Source: Fibrella arboris
Lineage (GTDB): Bacteria > Bacteroidota > Bacteroidia > Cytophagales > Spirosomataceae
DNA length: 64,000 nucleotides
NCBI RefSeq assembly: GCF_041321095.1
Contig: NZ_JBGGWE010000005.1
Location: 1-64,000, forward strand
Direction of reading: 5' to 3'
The translations under genes and the position numbers were made by a program. This document shows positions 1 to 8,820 of the stretch, piece by piece; the first letter of the stretch is position 1; each line of letters opens with the position of its first letter. Under the pieces are notes generated by a model. It searched no databases. It saw nothing but the letters and a program-made list of their open reading frames with translations, and had not been told where the DNA came from.

Positions 1-65
1 CGCCGGACCGCCCTGAAGGGGGCTTTCCGTCGCGGAGCTTTAGCCCTCTTCAGGGCGGTCCGGCG
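1..65. repeat. Long GC-rich inverted repeat at window edge
   Basis: Arms 1-24 and 42-65 are complementary at 23 of 24 positions around a 17-base loop. The stem is built on ACCGCCCTGAAG. It lies 41 bases past the stop of the minus-strand gene that ends at 107. There is no T run after it in that direction, so it may be a dispersed palindromic element rather than a simple intrinsic terminator. The left flank is not visible. Confidence 0.75.
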
Positions 66-106
66 GTCCGGGTTGGGGGTAAAACCAGTATCCATTTTCT
101 TCACAC

Positions 107-3100
107 TCATAATCCATTGCTCTTTTTAACCCAGATCACCTCCGCGCCGGTCGACTGGTTTTTCAGGTTGACGATACCACCGCCCTTCACGATTTCGTTC
201 GATTTGGTGACCCGCCCCGTTTTCGGATCCACGAAGCTGACCTGGAACGTACCTGTGGCCTTCGTTAGATCGAGCTGCATGGGAGACGCTGACTCGTTGT
301 AGAGGATATAGCCCGTTTTGTCGTTGCCCAGCACCCACTGGTTGGCAGGTTTTTGTGGCAGGTCAATTGGCTGCATCTGACCCGCATCGGCCATAAACTG
401 GGGATCGCTGATCGTGGGTACGTTCGGCATGGAGCCACCCGCCATCAGGATTGCCCAGCCCATCGCGTCGAAACTGTCGGCGGCGTAGGTAACGGCTTTG
501 TCGGGGAATTTCTGGCGGTATTCGCGCACAGCCCGGTACACCTGCTCGAAGGACGTTTTCTTCGGGTTCAGCAACCGGGCATGTTGGCGCGGAGCCAGGT
601 TTTGCCCACCCACTGGCGCGTAGGCCATACCGTTGGCCTGGTAATGCCAGAACCGAATGTCGATCAGGTTGATGACGGCGGCGCGTTTGGCATCGACCAG
701 AATAGCGTCCTGCACATCTTTGGTCGTGCTCAGACCCACCAGCGCTTTTTTGCCGGTCTCCTTTTCCCACTCAGCAATAGTATCGATCCAGAATTGTACA
801 AAGTGCAACGGCCCCGTAAACTCCGCCCCGATTAGTTGAATGACCCCTGAATTGGCCGCGAAATTGTCGAGGCATTGGCGAATATAGGCCCGGTGCAGCG
901 CCCGCCGGACCGGATGCGACACGTCGTAGAATTGGTCGGCCATGAACACCCGCTTGTCACCGGCATAGGGCACCGGTTCGGGGAAACCGGTATGGTTGAT
1001 GTTGTTGACGGGCCGCCAGGGAAAATCGGCGTAATGGGCACCCGCTTCAATGATGTTGTGCTGGAAATAATTTTCGTGAATCAGGGCCAGTCCTTTCTGG
1101 TCGGCCAGATCGGCAAACTGCTTCAGGCGGCTCCAGTACCACTTGTTGTAGGTCGTGAGGTCATATTTGCTCAGGCCATCCCAGGCAGTTTCTCTGCCGC
1201 TACGAGCGAACGGCAATTCGTAGAACGGTGCCCAGACGTCACCATCCATCCGACGAATACGCTCGTGATCGTCGCGGCGACGGTCGTACCAGAGGCCGTA
1301 GGTATGGTCCATCGCCACTACGTTGTTCACCTTCATCGAGTCGGTTACCTCCGTCAGTTCATCGGTCAGGCCGCGACCGGTTTGCCCCGGCACAAAACGG
1401 GTAATGTGCGGCTTGGCGTTGGTCAGTCCGTGGGGGCGGGCGCTGCCGTTCCACCAGGGCACCTCCTGCCGCCGACCCGCTACGAGCGTACTACCCCGCA
1501 CCAATTTGCCCTGCACCACCCGCATGGGTTCAGCTTGGGGGTACGTTGGTTCTTTCGGCAAACCAATAGCATCAATCGACCGGGCCGACGACATACCTGG
1601 AATAGGCTGGCGTTTCGAGGCGGCAATGATAAAATCGTACAGCGTGGGTGCGGGGTCAACGGCCAATTTCGTGAGCGCCATCGCCACGTCCACTTTCGGG
1701 CTGCTCGACGCTTCGGTGCCGACCGGCAATAGAATGGCGCGATCAGCAACGACCGCCCCCAGGCGATCGTTCAGTTGGGCGTAGTACAGGCTCCGGGGTT
1801 GGATCTGCTCATTCGACATATCCCAGTAGCCATCACCCGCAAACTGCGCCCAGGTGCCGAACGCCCAGTTTTGGGCCGTTGGGGGCTGGTAGTTCTCAAC
1901 GCGGGCGGCGGTACATTGCCAGAAAACACTGTTGGCGGCATTCCAGCCCGCACCCTGCCCATCCTGGCCCAAATCAGCAAAACGCAGGGCATGGCCATCT
2001 ACATTCACGATATCGAACAGCACGCCCGATGCCCAGCTATCGACCGCGCCGCTGAAACTGAAGGGCAGATGCGATTCACACTGCACAAAGGCATTGGGGC
2101 CGGGACTGCAATAGCCAACGGCAAAATCGTGGTAGCCCGATTCGGCATACAAACGCTGACAAAGCACCTGCTGGCCCCGCACAAAAAACGTACTCCGCCG
2201 TTCGCCGCCAATCTCCGATATGGGGGCCAGCGACTGACAATCTTCAACCGTAATGCGTTTGGCCGTTTCCTGCACCAACACCGCCGAACCCGCAAAATGG
2301 CTGAACTCCACCTGACGTACCCAGGCATCCTGCACGTTACTGAACACAACGGCCATCCAGCGATGGTCTTCGTCTTTCAGATTGGTTTTGTCATACGCAG
2401 ATTCCAGGCGCAGGTTCTCTACGCCCGACTGAGTGATGCGCCCTGACCAGCTATACCGGGCAACGGTGCCACTGCCATAAGCCGAATCCAATGCGGTCGT
2501 CAGCGGCGCATCGAGTGTGATCGCAGACCCATTCACAGCCACAACCTGCCGATCCCAAAAGAGATCGCGCTGCCCCGGTTTCCAGCCCAGCGACGATAGA
2601 CCGCCCCCAAACGTTTCCGTTTTTAAAGCCTGAATCCATTCTTTGGTAGACGGGCGACGTACCTGCACCAACTCACCGACTTTTAGATTTGTCGTTTTGG
2701 CAAGCCTGATTGTCAGCGCGTTGACAGGTACGTAGCTATCGGTAATGGAAACGGCCGATTCCAGTTTACGGTCGTTTTTGCCGCTGACCGTGATGAGGTT
2801 ATCGCGGCTGGTTCCCGTTCCGAGCAAGGTTGTTCCACCTGCCCCCATACCGGCGCCTCGAAGCACTACACCCGAGGCCGAAATGGTTAGCGCACCTGTC
2901 ACCTCATGAACGCCCTTTTCGAGCAGCACCGCCCCGCGCAAGCCATCGCTGTTGACGGGCAAAGCTGACACGTAATCAATGGCAGCCTGAATGCGGCGGG
3001 TGGCATCGCCTTTCCGAACGGGGACAGTCACTTTTATGTCGGCGGTTGGAATGGCCCGTTCACCTGCCTTGTAGCCGCAGTATGAAAAGTCAGGAATGCG

Positions 3101-3259
3101 GTTACCGCGTTCATCGGGTGTGTACGTGATGCGCCCCTGCGGACCAACGGTCAGTGGTTGTTTTTTAACCGGCTTATTCCCCTGCGCCATCGCTTCGCCA
3201 ACACGCCCAACAGCGTTTACTAGCAGCAGCAAAAGAATAAACAGGTTCGTTTTAAGCAC
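107..3259 (-). CDS. Secreted DUF6298-like protein with pectate-lyase-type beta-helix
   Basis: The 1050-residue protein starts with a signal peptide (about residues 1-25, hydrophobic core then AMA-Q). Residues about 75-500 carry the RIQAAIDYV and GVVLRGAG patterns of right-handed parallel beta-helix proteins that act on polysaccharides. The C-terminal half (about 600-960) is rich in Trp, Tyr and acidic residues, with DHTYGLWYDRRRDDHERIRR, and resembles the DUF6298 region of Bacteroidota glycan-degrading proteins. It is the second gene of an operon, starting 43 bases after the stop of the pectate lyase gene, so a role in pectin or related glycan breakdown is inferred. The exact substrate is unknown. 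The family name is from memory of the motif layout, not a search. Confidence 0.75.
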   Translation of the reverse strand: MLKTNLFILLLLLVNAVGRVGEAMAQGNKPVKKQPLTVGPQGRITYTPDERGNRIPDFSYCGYKAGERAIPTADIKVTVPVRKGDATRRIQAAIDYVSALPVNSDGLRGAVLLEKGVHEVTGALTISASGVVLRGAGMGAGGTTLLGTGTSRDNLITVSGKNDRKLESAVSITDSYVPVNALTIRLAKTTNLKVGELVQVRRPSTKEWIQALKTETFGGGLSSLGWKPGQRDLFWDRQVVAVNGSAITLDAPLTTALDSAYGSGTVARYSWSGRITQSGVENLRLESAYDKTNLKDEDHRWMAVVFSNVQDAWVRQVEFSHFAGSAVLVQETAKRITVEDCQSLAPISEIGGERRSTFFVRGQQVLCQRLYAESGYHDFAVGYCSPGPNAFVQCESHLPFSFSGAVDSWASGVLFDIVNVDGHALRFADLGQDGQGAGWNAANSVFWQCTAARVENYQPPTAQNWAFGTWAQFAGDGYWDMSNEQIQPRSLYYAQLNDRLGAVVADRAILLPVGTEASSSPKVDVAMALTKLAVDPAPTLYDFIIAASKRQPIPGMSSARSIDAIGLPKEPTYPQAEPMRVVQGKLVRGSTLVAGRRQEVPWWNGSARPHGLTNAKPHITRFVPGQTGRGLTDELTEVTDSMKVNNVVAMDHTYGLWYDRRRDDHERIRRMDGDVWAPFYELPFARSGRETAWDGLSKYDLTTYNKWYWSRLKQFADLADQKGLALIHENYFQHNIIEAGAHYADFPWRPVNNINHTGFPEPVPYAGDKRVFMADQFYDVSHPVRRALHRAYIRQCLDNFAANSGVIQLIGAEFTGPLHFVQFWIDTIAEWEKETGKKALVGLSTTKDVQDAILVDAKRAAVINLIDIRFWHYQANGMAYAPVGGQNLAPRQHARLLNPKKTSFEQVYRAVREYRQKFPDKAVTYAADSFDAMGWAILMAGGSMPNVPTISDPQFMADAGQMQPIDLPQKPANQWVLGNDKTGYILYNESASPMQLDLTKATGTFQVSFVDPKTGRVTKSNEIVKGGGIVNLKNQSTGAEVIWVKKSNGL

Positions 3260-3302
3260 GGTTGAAAGTGGATGCGGGTGAGTTGTACCAGCGCGAACGT
3301 AC

Positions 3303-4946
3303 CTACGTCCGTGGCTTCACTTGTTGAACAGGTACGACACTGTTCAGGTAGTCTTCGATGTTGGTGTAGCCATCTTTATTCTTGTCCTGGCTGGCGTCCG
3401 AGGCATCTTTCGGGTTCAGACCATTCTTCGTTTCCCAGGCATCGGGCATACCATCTTTGTCGGTGTCAACGTAGGGGGTGCCTTTGTAGTCGGGGTACCC
3501 ACCCACCTGACTGATGTCGGTGATGATGCCGTTCTTGTACGAATCGAGGGGTAGCCGACGGTGTTTGAACTGCGTTTCGGGCACTTTCACGTTCGGATCG
3601 TACGCGATTTTCCCGGTCTTTACCTGCGTCAGGATGCGCACATCGACGGGGTCGCGTTTGGGCAGGGCGGCACCGGCGTTTTCGAGCACGTAATTGTAGG
3701 CCTGCTGCGCGGGAAGAATCGTGATCTTCGGCATGGGCAGTGGCTCTTTCCATTTGATGCTGGCGGTATATTCACCCGCATCGGGCCGGTCTTCTACCTG
3801 AACGCCACCATCCCAGTTGTTCTTCGTCACCCGGTCATGCCCTTCTACAATGTTCCCGTCCACGTAGGCACGGCCGAACTCCAGATGGCCTAGCTTACTG
3901 CGGCCCGATTCGGGTTTCAGAATCCGGTAACCGATGGGCGTATCCTTGGGTGTTTGCGGACCTGGCTTGTAGTAGTTGTTGATAATATTGTACATCGCCG
4001 TATAGTCGCCGCCATCTGTTGACCGGTGTACCCAGTTAAAGATCACGTTGTTGGTGAAATTGAAAATACCATTCCAGCCAATCGACGGATTCCGACCGGC
4101 ATTATCGGCCCACAGATTGCGCATGAACGTACAGTTCTCACCGCCCAGTGTACTACCAAAGGCATGGTTCCAGGTATCGAGTGCTTCCGAGAAGATGGAG
4201 TTCTGAATCGTGATGTTCACCGTCGGCAGCTTCGATTCCACCGTCTTGCCGGTGCTGTCATTGTACATGTGCCGGTACATCGACATGTTTTCATCCAGCC
4301 CCCAGCTTGCCGACACGTGGTCGATCATGATGTTACCAATCGGGTTACCGCCAATCGAATCGTCGCGGCGACCTACGCCAGTTTCGCCCCGCCGGAAACG
4401 CATATACCGGATAACCACGTCGTGCGTGTTGATCCAGACCGATTCACCCGCCACGCAAACGCCGTCGCCTGGCGCTGTCTGCCCCGCAATAGTGATATAG
4501 GGTGCCCGAATGATGATCGGCGTTTTGATGCGGATGATACCGGCTACGTTGAAGACGACCGTACGTGCCCCACCCTGTTCGCAGGCCTCGCGCAACGTAC
4601 CTGGGCCACGATCTTCAAGGCTGGTCACCACGTACACGTTGCCGCCCCGACCGCCGAACGTATAGGCGCCACCGCCCTCCGCGCCCGGAAAGGCAGGAAT
4701 CGACGCCTGAGGCAGATCGACCGGCCGCGCCGCCCAGGGTACGTAGGGTTTTCCCTCCTTCGCTTCTTTCTTGATAATCGGCAGCGCTTTCCCCCAGGCA
4801 ATATCCGATTGTCGGCGCGACTCAGCCAATAGCTCGTCACTTGCCTTCTGCACGTCGGCGGGAATGGTCGGATACTGGGCTGATGCGGGCTGCTGGGCAA
4901 GGAAAAGACCAGCAGAAAGTAATATTAGGGTCAGTTGTTTTTTCAT
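3303..4946 (-). CDS. Secreted pectate lyase, polysaccharide lyase family 1 type
   Basis: The 547-residue protein has a clear signal peptide (MKKQLTLILLSAGLFLAQ, cleaved near ASAQ). Residues about 85-330 show the PL1/PelC beta-helix signature: AFPGAEGGGAYTFGGRGG, VTSLEDRGPGTLREA, then VVFNVAGII, a GVGRRDDS loop, and IDHVSASWGLDE, the segment that precedes the Ca2+ site in the family. The last ~55 residues hold DTDKDGMPDAWE and DKNKDGYTNIEDY, two Ca2+-binding loops of the thrombospondin type 3 or dockerin-like kind common at the end of secreted Bacteroidota enzymes. It should cleave polygalacturonate by beta-elimination outside the cytoplasm. It is the first gene of the operon with the DUF6298 protein. 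Confidence 0.88.
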   Translation of the reverse strand: MKKQLTLILLSAGLFLAQQPASAQYPTIPADVQKASDELLAESRRQSDIAWGKALPIIKKEAKEGKPYVPWAARPVDLPQASIPAFPGAEGGGAYTFGGRGGNVYVVTSLEDRGPGTLREACEQGGARTVVFNVAGIIRIKTPIIIRAPYITIAGQTAPGDGVCVAGESVWINTHDVVIRYMRFRRGETGVGRRDDSIGGNPIGNIMIDHVSASWGLDENMSMYRHMYNDSTGKTVESKLPTVNITIQNSIFSEALDTWNHAFGSTLGGENCTFMRNLWADNAGRNPSIGWNGIFNFTNNVIFNWVHRSTDGGDYTAMYNIINNYYKPGPQTPKDTPIGYRILKPESGRSKLGHLEFGRAYVDGNIVEGHDRVTKNNWDGGVQVEDRPDAGEYTASIKWKEPLPMPKITILPAQQAYNYVLENAGAALPKRDPVDVRILTQVKTGKIAYDPNVKVPETQFKHRRLPLDSYKNGIITDISQVGGYPDYKGTPYVDTDKDGMPDAWETKNGLNPKDASDASQDKNKDGYTNIEDYLNSVVPVQQVKPRT

Positions 4947-5278
4947 TGGACGAGAGCCTGGTACGCCGGAGCTTCTTCCTGCTCGGCCAGCACTGATGAT
5001 GGCGTTCCGTTAACAATCAGTTAGAAGATCAGGCAGCGATTTAGGGACAGATTGTATACTAACCTCAAAATAAGGCTAAAAAATAGGGCAATGTCTATAT
5101 CATTTTTTCGGCAATGTATAGGATATTAGCATTTACCCCTGGCCTGTGTTCAGTCCGGCCATTTCTGCTCAAAAAAGGCCTCTCAGCAGCCTTTAATGGC
5201 TTTTTCATCTGCCTGCCAACACACTAATTTTGACAAAACAATGAAGCGGTACAGGATAAAAAGCGGTAGTTTCGCCTT
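4947..5278. other. Divergent intergenic region with spaced direct repeats
   Basis: This 332-base AT-rich stretch separates the pectate lyase operon (minus) from the DNA glycosylase gene (plus). It holds a direct repeat of GGCAATGT at 5087-5094 and 5110-5117, 23 bases apart, which is about two helical turns and fits a site for a dimeric activator of the lyase operon. I see no gene or RNA in it. Confidence 0.45.
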
Positions 5279-5920
5279 ATGACCCCCGACGCTCTGGCTC
5301 ACCTTCAAGCCGACCCCGTTTTAGCCCGCATCATGGCTGAAACACCCATCATCAAACCCGCCGTTAGCTTTGCTGACATACCTGAAGCAGACCGCCTCTA
5401 CCTGGCTTTATTGGAAAGTATTGTCTCACAACAGATTTCAGTGAAGGCCGCCGATGCCATTTTTCGACGTTTTCGGATGCTCTTCAGCGAAACAGCCGAC
5501 GCCGAAGGCTATCCCTCTCCGGCCCAGCTCATGCTGAAAACGACCGACGAATTGCGGACGGCGGGCTTATCCTTCCAGAAAATAAAGTACCTGCAAAGCG
5601 TTGCCGAGTTCGCCCTGGCCAACCCGCTCACGATTGCGCACGTATCCGGGATGACCGACGAAGAAGTGGTGCAATACCTGTTGCCCATCAAAGGCGTAGG
5701 CCGCTGGACAGTGGAGATGTTACTGATGTTTGTGCTGGAACGACCCGATGTATTTCCCGTCGACGATCTGGTGATCCGCCAAAAGATCGTCAGAGCCTAT
5801 AGCCTTACTGAAACGGGTCGCCCGCTCTACAAACGCTTGCAGGAAATTGCCGCGCCCTGGCGGCCGTACCGCACCCTGGCCTGCCGCTATTTCTGGCGGT
5901 GGAAACCGGAGAAGTCGTAG
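5279..5920 (+). CDS. DNA-3-methyladenine glycosylase, AlkA-like HhH-GPD family
   Basis: The 213-residue cytoplasmic base-excision repair enzyme should remove alkylated bases (3-methyladenine and relatives) from DNA. The HhH motif is at about residues 135-146 (LPIKGVGRWTVE), followed by FPVDDLVIRQ. By alignment with E. coli AlkA, the second Asp (D163) is the catalytic residue. The family's early motif LLESIVSQQIS is at 44-54. It has only the core glycosylase domain and lacks the N-terminal domain of E. coli AlkA, as is usual for short bacterial homologues. It stands alone, convergent with the DUF4403 gene. It has a perfect ATG start and no visible Shine-Dalgarno sequence. Confidence 0.88.
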   Translation: MTPDALAHLQADPVLARIMAETPIIKPAVSFADIPEADRLYLALLESIVSQQISVKAADAIFRRFRMLFSETADAEGYPSPAQLMLKTTDELRTAGLSFQKIKYLQSVAEFALANPLTIAHVSGMTDEEVVQYLLPIKGVGRWTVEMLLMFVLERPDVFPVDDLVIRQKIVRAYSLTETGRPLYKRLQEIAAPWRPYRTLACRYFWRWKPEKS

Positions 5921-5974
5921 CGAACAGTCCCCTAAAGGAAGCCTGCCTATCGGCGGGGGAAAAGCTCGGCCGGT

Positions 5975-7366
5975 CTACAACTTCTTGACCTTGAACGCTA
6001 CCGTCGATTGCACTTTCAACAGTGCCTGAATGCCGTCGGGGCGAATGGCGATTCGCTGGGGGACAAATTTGAAGGTCAGGATATCGAGATCGTTTTTTTT
6101 ACCGGCCTTAGCCTTTTCAAATGCCCCGTCGATCAGCCTTGGTAATCTGTCGATCTGTTCCCGAATGGGAAATTTCAGTGCTTTGGATAGGGTATCGTTC
6201 AACCGGTCGTGCAGCAGCCAGTCGGCGGAGGCGAGTAAGCGTTCTTCCGTTTCGACGTCGAAATCGATGTTTTTGACCTGCAGCGTATGCGTAAGCGTAT
6301 CGTAGGCAGGTTGACCACGGAAATACAGCGTCCCTTTCACCGCGCCACCCACATCGGCCTTGATAATCACGGCGCGTTGACCGCCATATACTTCTGTTTT
6401 CTTGATTGTCAGCAAGCCACCGGCCAGTTCCAGTTTGTGGCCTTTCAGTTGTTTGGCCAGGATTCGATTTATGTCGGCATACGAGATAAAGCTCATAACC
6501 TGAATGTCGGATACTTGCTGAACGTGTTTATCGCGCCGGATACGGGGCAGCTTCCGGTTCAATTCAATAACGGGACGCGGACCGATCATGGTTCTGGTAT
6601 AGAAGGCTACGCGAATGGGGACGGTCAGGGTAGTGGCGTTGCCCTGCACATCACCTACGGCTACACTGAAGGGCGTTGGCACCAGCCAGAGCGAATCGGG
6701 CTGTTTGGCCAGAATCAATGGTTTCTGCAGATCCATCCAGACAGGACGTACCTGCTTGTCGAGGCGCAATCCATCGTAAACGGCTTTATCAATGGCCGCT
6801 TCAATCTCGGATCGACGTTTCTGAATGACATTTTCGGCCAGTTTTGTAAACGGAATAGTAATGCCCAACACCCGTATCTTTGGCTGTTTGATCCAGGTAT
6901 GCTTGATCAGGCTGACATGTGTGGTCAGTCGCCAGTCGGAGGCTACCTGCAAAGGACTCTGGAAATCGACCGACAGGGCACAAACGGCGTGTTTGGCGTG
7001 GTTCTTCTTTTTAAGTCGAATGGGATTATCGAGCCAGATCTCCAGTGGAGCCGAAAAGTTGACCTTATGATCAGCATACCTGATCTTGATCCGCCCGGTA
7101 CGGACCACCCGCATGTTGAAACTCGCTCCCTTCTGGCCTTCCAGCATCTCGGGGTTAACAATTTCGGTCTTTATTGATGCGTTGATCTTGTCTTCCAGGC
7201 TTTTGATCTGGAAGGTGATTGGCCCGGCCAGAAATGATCGGGCGGGCGGAATGGGCTCATCGAACCCTTCGGCGGTGGGGGCCTTGGGCTTTACTTTCTG
7301 GCAGGCACTTGCCCAGCCCAGTACAATCAGCAATAAGAAAAGATAGGTAGAGCGTTGCGGAATCAT
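5975..7366 (-). CDS. DUF4403 family lipoprotein
   Basis: The ATG at 7366 gives 463 residues. A TTG 18 bases upstream is possible but unneeded. The N-terminus has a hydrophobic segment ending in a lipobox-like GWASAC followed by QK, so a lipid-anchored envelope protein is expected. The body has the DUF4403 pattern: a beta-rich N-terminal half (FLAGPITFQIKSLEDKINAS), a middle KPLILAKQPDSLWLVPTPF, and a C-terminal domain with LLHDRLNDTLSKALKFP. The tandem beta-rich domains recall lipid-binding tubular folds, but no function is established and I do not assign one. The gene is convergent with the glycosylase gene and 60 bases downstream of a small membrane-protein gene on the same strand. Confidence 0.82.
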   Translation of the reverse strand: MIPQRSTYLFLLLIVLGWASACQKVKPKAPTAEGFDEPIPPARSFLAGPITFQIKSLEDKINASIKTEIVNPEMLEGQKGASFNMRVVRTGRIKIRYADHKVNFSAPLEIWLDNPIRLKKKNHAKHAVCALSVDFQSPLQVASDWRLTTHVSLIKHTWIKQPKIRVLGITIPFTKLAENVIQKRRSEIEAAIDKAVYDGLRLDKQVRPVWMDLQKPLILAKQPDSLWLVPTPFSVAVGDVQGNATTLTVPIRVAFYTRTMIGPRPVIELNRKLPRIRRDKHVQQVSDIQVMSFISYADINRILAKQLKGHKLELAGGLLTIKKTEVYGGQRAVIIKADVGGAVKGTLYFRGQPAYDTLTHTLQVKNIDFDVETEERLLASADWLLHDRLNDTLSKALKFPIREQIDRLPRLIDGAFEKAKAGKKNDLDILTFKFVPQRIAIRPDGIQALLKVQSTVAFKVKKL

Positions 7367-7426
7367 ATGGGCACCCAACGCCAAGTGGCCACTGAAGGTT
7401 TGTTTATCTTAGTGTAGGTCCGGTCC

Positions 7427-7582
7427 CTACCCTGCCCGCCTGGCAGCCGGTGAGCGGGCATCGGTTGCACACCCGCACCCTTTACCACAGCCAGCCTCTT
7501 TCGCTACGAAACGCGTATAGGCCCGCCAGCCCAAATAACCCAGCGCCACAGCGAACAACACAAAAATCAGGATAGTCTGCAT
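7427..7582 (-). CDS. FeoB-associated Cys-rich membrane protein (51 residues)
   Basis: Translating 7582 down to 7427 gives a 51-residue protein with an N-terminal membrane segment (MQTILIFVLFAVALGYLGW) and then a Cys/Gly cluster, AGCGKGCGCA, with three cysteines, followed by a basic tail. This layout matches the FeoB-associated Cys-rich membrane protein family, usually encoded beside the ferrous iron transporter FeoB. No feoA or feoB is present here, so the gene is an orphan in this window. Its role in iron or metal handling at the inner membrane is inferred from the family only. Confidence 0.7.
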   Translation of the reverse strand: MQTILIFVLFAVALGYLGWRAYTRFVAKEAGCGKGCGCATDARSPAARRAG

Positions 7583-7598
7583 GAATAACTCTGTTTAT

Positions 7599-7671
7599 TG
7601 TTTACTGTCTTCTGTTGCGCGGCTAACGATAACCATTTATGCTTTAGCGGAGCAACAGAAGACAGTAAACA
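7599..7671. repeat. Perfect 20-bp inverted repeat, 33-base loop
   Basis: Arms 7599-7618 and 7652-7671 are perfectly complementary over 20 bases. It lies between the bstA stop (7682) and the start of the small Cys-rich gene (7582), both read on the minus strand. There is no T tract on the exit side, so it may be a terminator-like or attenuating structure or a dispersed palindromic repeat. Confidence 0.75.
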
Positions 7672-7681
7672 GTGAACAGTA

Positions 7682-8221
7682 TTACCTCTCCCATCCGTTC
7701 CGCTGGGCGAGGCGAAAGACATGCTGGTAGTGGTGTTCACCATGCCAGGCGTAGAGGGCCAGTACATCGGCCACGGTGTAGGTTTGCTGGTTACCGGGGT
7801 GCAGGTACGTTCTGGCGAGTTGGCTGGGCGACAGGTGTTGCAGGCAACGTACCCAGCGCAGGTGCAGGTTGGTCAGGATGGCCAGCGACGGGGCGATGGG
7901 CAGGGTCGAGTCGTCGAGTTTAGCCCATTCCTGTTCCTCATACGGGCTAATTCGTGGATTATCCTCCGTCAGTGCCAGCCGGGTACGTACATACGCATTC
8001 ATGTGGCTATCAGCCACGTGATGAACCACCTGGCGAACGGTCCAGCCATCGGGGCGGTAGGGCGTATCCAGGCGTGAATCAGGCCAGGTCTGCACCAGGC
8101 TAATCAGCCGGTACGGGTACTCAGCCATCGCTGTCAGGTTCGTAATCAGCTGTTCAGGCGTATATGGCTGCGGGGCGGGCATGGGCCCAATCGGGTACCG
8201 GAGATCATCTGGATTCAGCAT
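7682..8221 (-). CDS. bstA: BstA/YfiT family bacillithiol S-transferase (DinB-like)
   Basis: The 179-residue protein is full length for the YfiT/BstA branch of the DinB four-helix-bundle superfamily. It shows PYRPDGWTVRQVVHHVADSH at 54-73 and AWHGEHHYQHV at 158-168. His67, His160 and His164 occupy the metal-ligand positions known from Bacillus subtilis YfiT. BstA conjugates the low-molecular-weight thiol bacillithiol to electrophiles in the cytoplasm. The divergent neighbour 121 bases away is YtxJ, a bacillithiol-linked redox protein, which supports the assignment. Whether the enzyme acts as a transferase or a hydrolase here cannot be read from sequence. Confidence 0.85.
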   Translation of the reverse strand: MLNPDDLRYPIGPMPAPQPYTPEQLITNLTAMAEYPYRLISLVQTWPDSRLDTPYRPDGWTVRQVVHHVADSHMNAYVRTRLALTEDNPRISPYEEQEWAKLDDSTLPIAPSLAILTNLHLRWVRCLQHLSPSQLARTYLHPGNQQTYTVADVLALYAWHGEHHYQHVFRLAQRNGWER

Positions 8222-8342
8222 AGTGAGATGGTTTTGGCAAATCTAGCCTGAACTTTTCGCCCGTAAAAACCTTTTTTGACGGTATACCACCAGCTCAACG
8301 AAGTCAACTCTTTATTGCTATATCTGTCAACAAACGCGTAGA

Positions 8343-8672
8343 ATGAACTGGAATAAACTAACCAACGCTGCCCAACTGGATCAAATCAAAGCTGAATCAG
8401 CCGATCAACCAATCCTGATCTTCAAGCACAGCACCACCTGCTCGATCAGCGCCATGGCCCTCAGCCGTATGGAGCGCAACTGGTCTGACGCAGCGGGTAT
8501 AAAACCATACTACCTGGATCTGCTGGCCAACCGACCATTATCCGGTCAGATTGCCGACGCGTTTCAGGTGATGCACCAGTCGCCCCAGGTCTTATTGATT
8601 CAGGACGGCAAGTGCGTGTATGATGCCTCGCATATGGGAATTTCTTTTCAGGCATTAACACAGGCAGTTTGA
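8343..8672 (+). CDS. ytxJ: YtxJ, bacillithiol-system redox-active protein
   Basis: The 109-residue cytoplasmic thioredoxin-fold protein contains IFKHSTTCSISAMAL, with a single active-site Cys33 in the TCSIS motif typical of YtxJ monothiol bacilliredoxins. QVMHQSPQVLLIQDG supplies the cis-Pro region, and the protein ends at the usual length. It is thought to remove bacillithiol from mixed disulfides on proteins. It is divergent to bstA with a shared 121-base promoter region and is followed by an intrinsic terminator, so it is monocistronic. Thiol chemistry is inferred from the family and the neighbour. Confidence 0.88.
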   Translation: MNWNKLTNAAQLDQIKAESADQPILIFKHSTTCSISAMALSRMERNWSDAAGIKPYYLDLLANRPLSGQIADAFQVMHQSPQVLLIQDGKCVYDASHMGISFQALTQAV

Positions 8673-8693
8673 GGCACGCCAATCGGTCTACTG

Positions 8694-8727
8694 AGCAGTT
8701 ATACCTTTGGGCATAACTGCTTTTTTT
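8694..8727 (+). terminator. Intrinsic terminator after ytxJ
   Basis: A 9-bp stem AGCAGTTAT/ATAACTGCT (8694-8702 and 8713-8721) is followed by a run of T to 8727. Confidence 0.85.
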
Positions 8728-8820
8728 GTGGTTGTAGCAGAAGGCGCAGCCAGTGAATCGGCACTAAACAAGTCAAAAAATAAAGCTACCCGACACATTA
8801 CCAGACTACTACAGGATCTA

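Noticed and set aside
875..1732. Open frame of 285 codons opposite the DUF6298 gene
   Set aside because: It is antisense to a long secreted protein and lacks a start context or family resemblance.
7599..7671. Possible CRISPR-like repeat unit
   Set aside because: It is a single inverted repeat with one loop, not a series of direct repeats with spacers.
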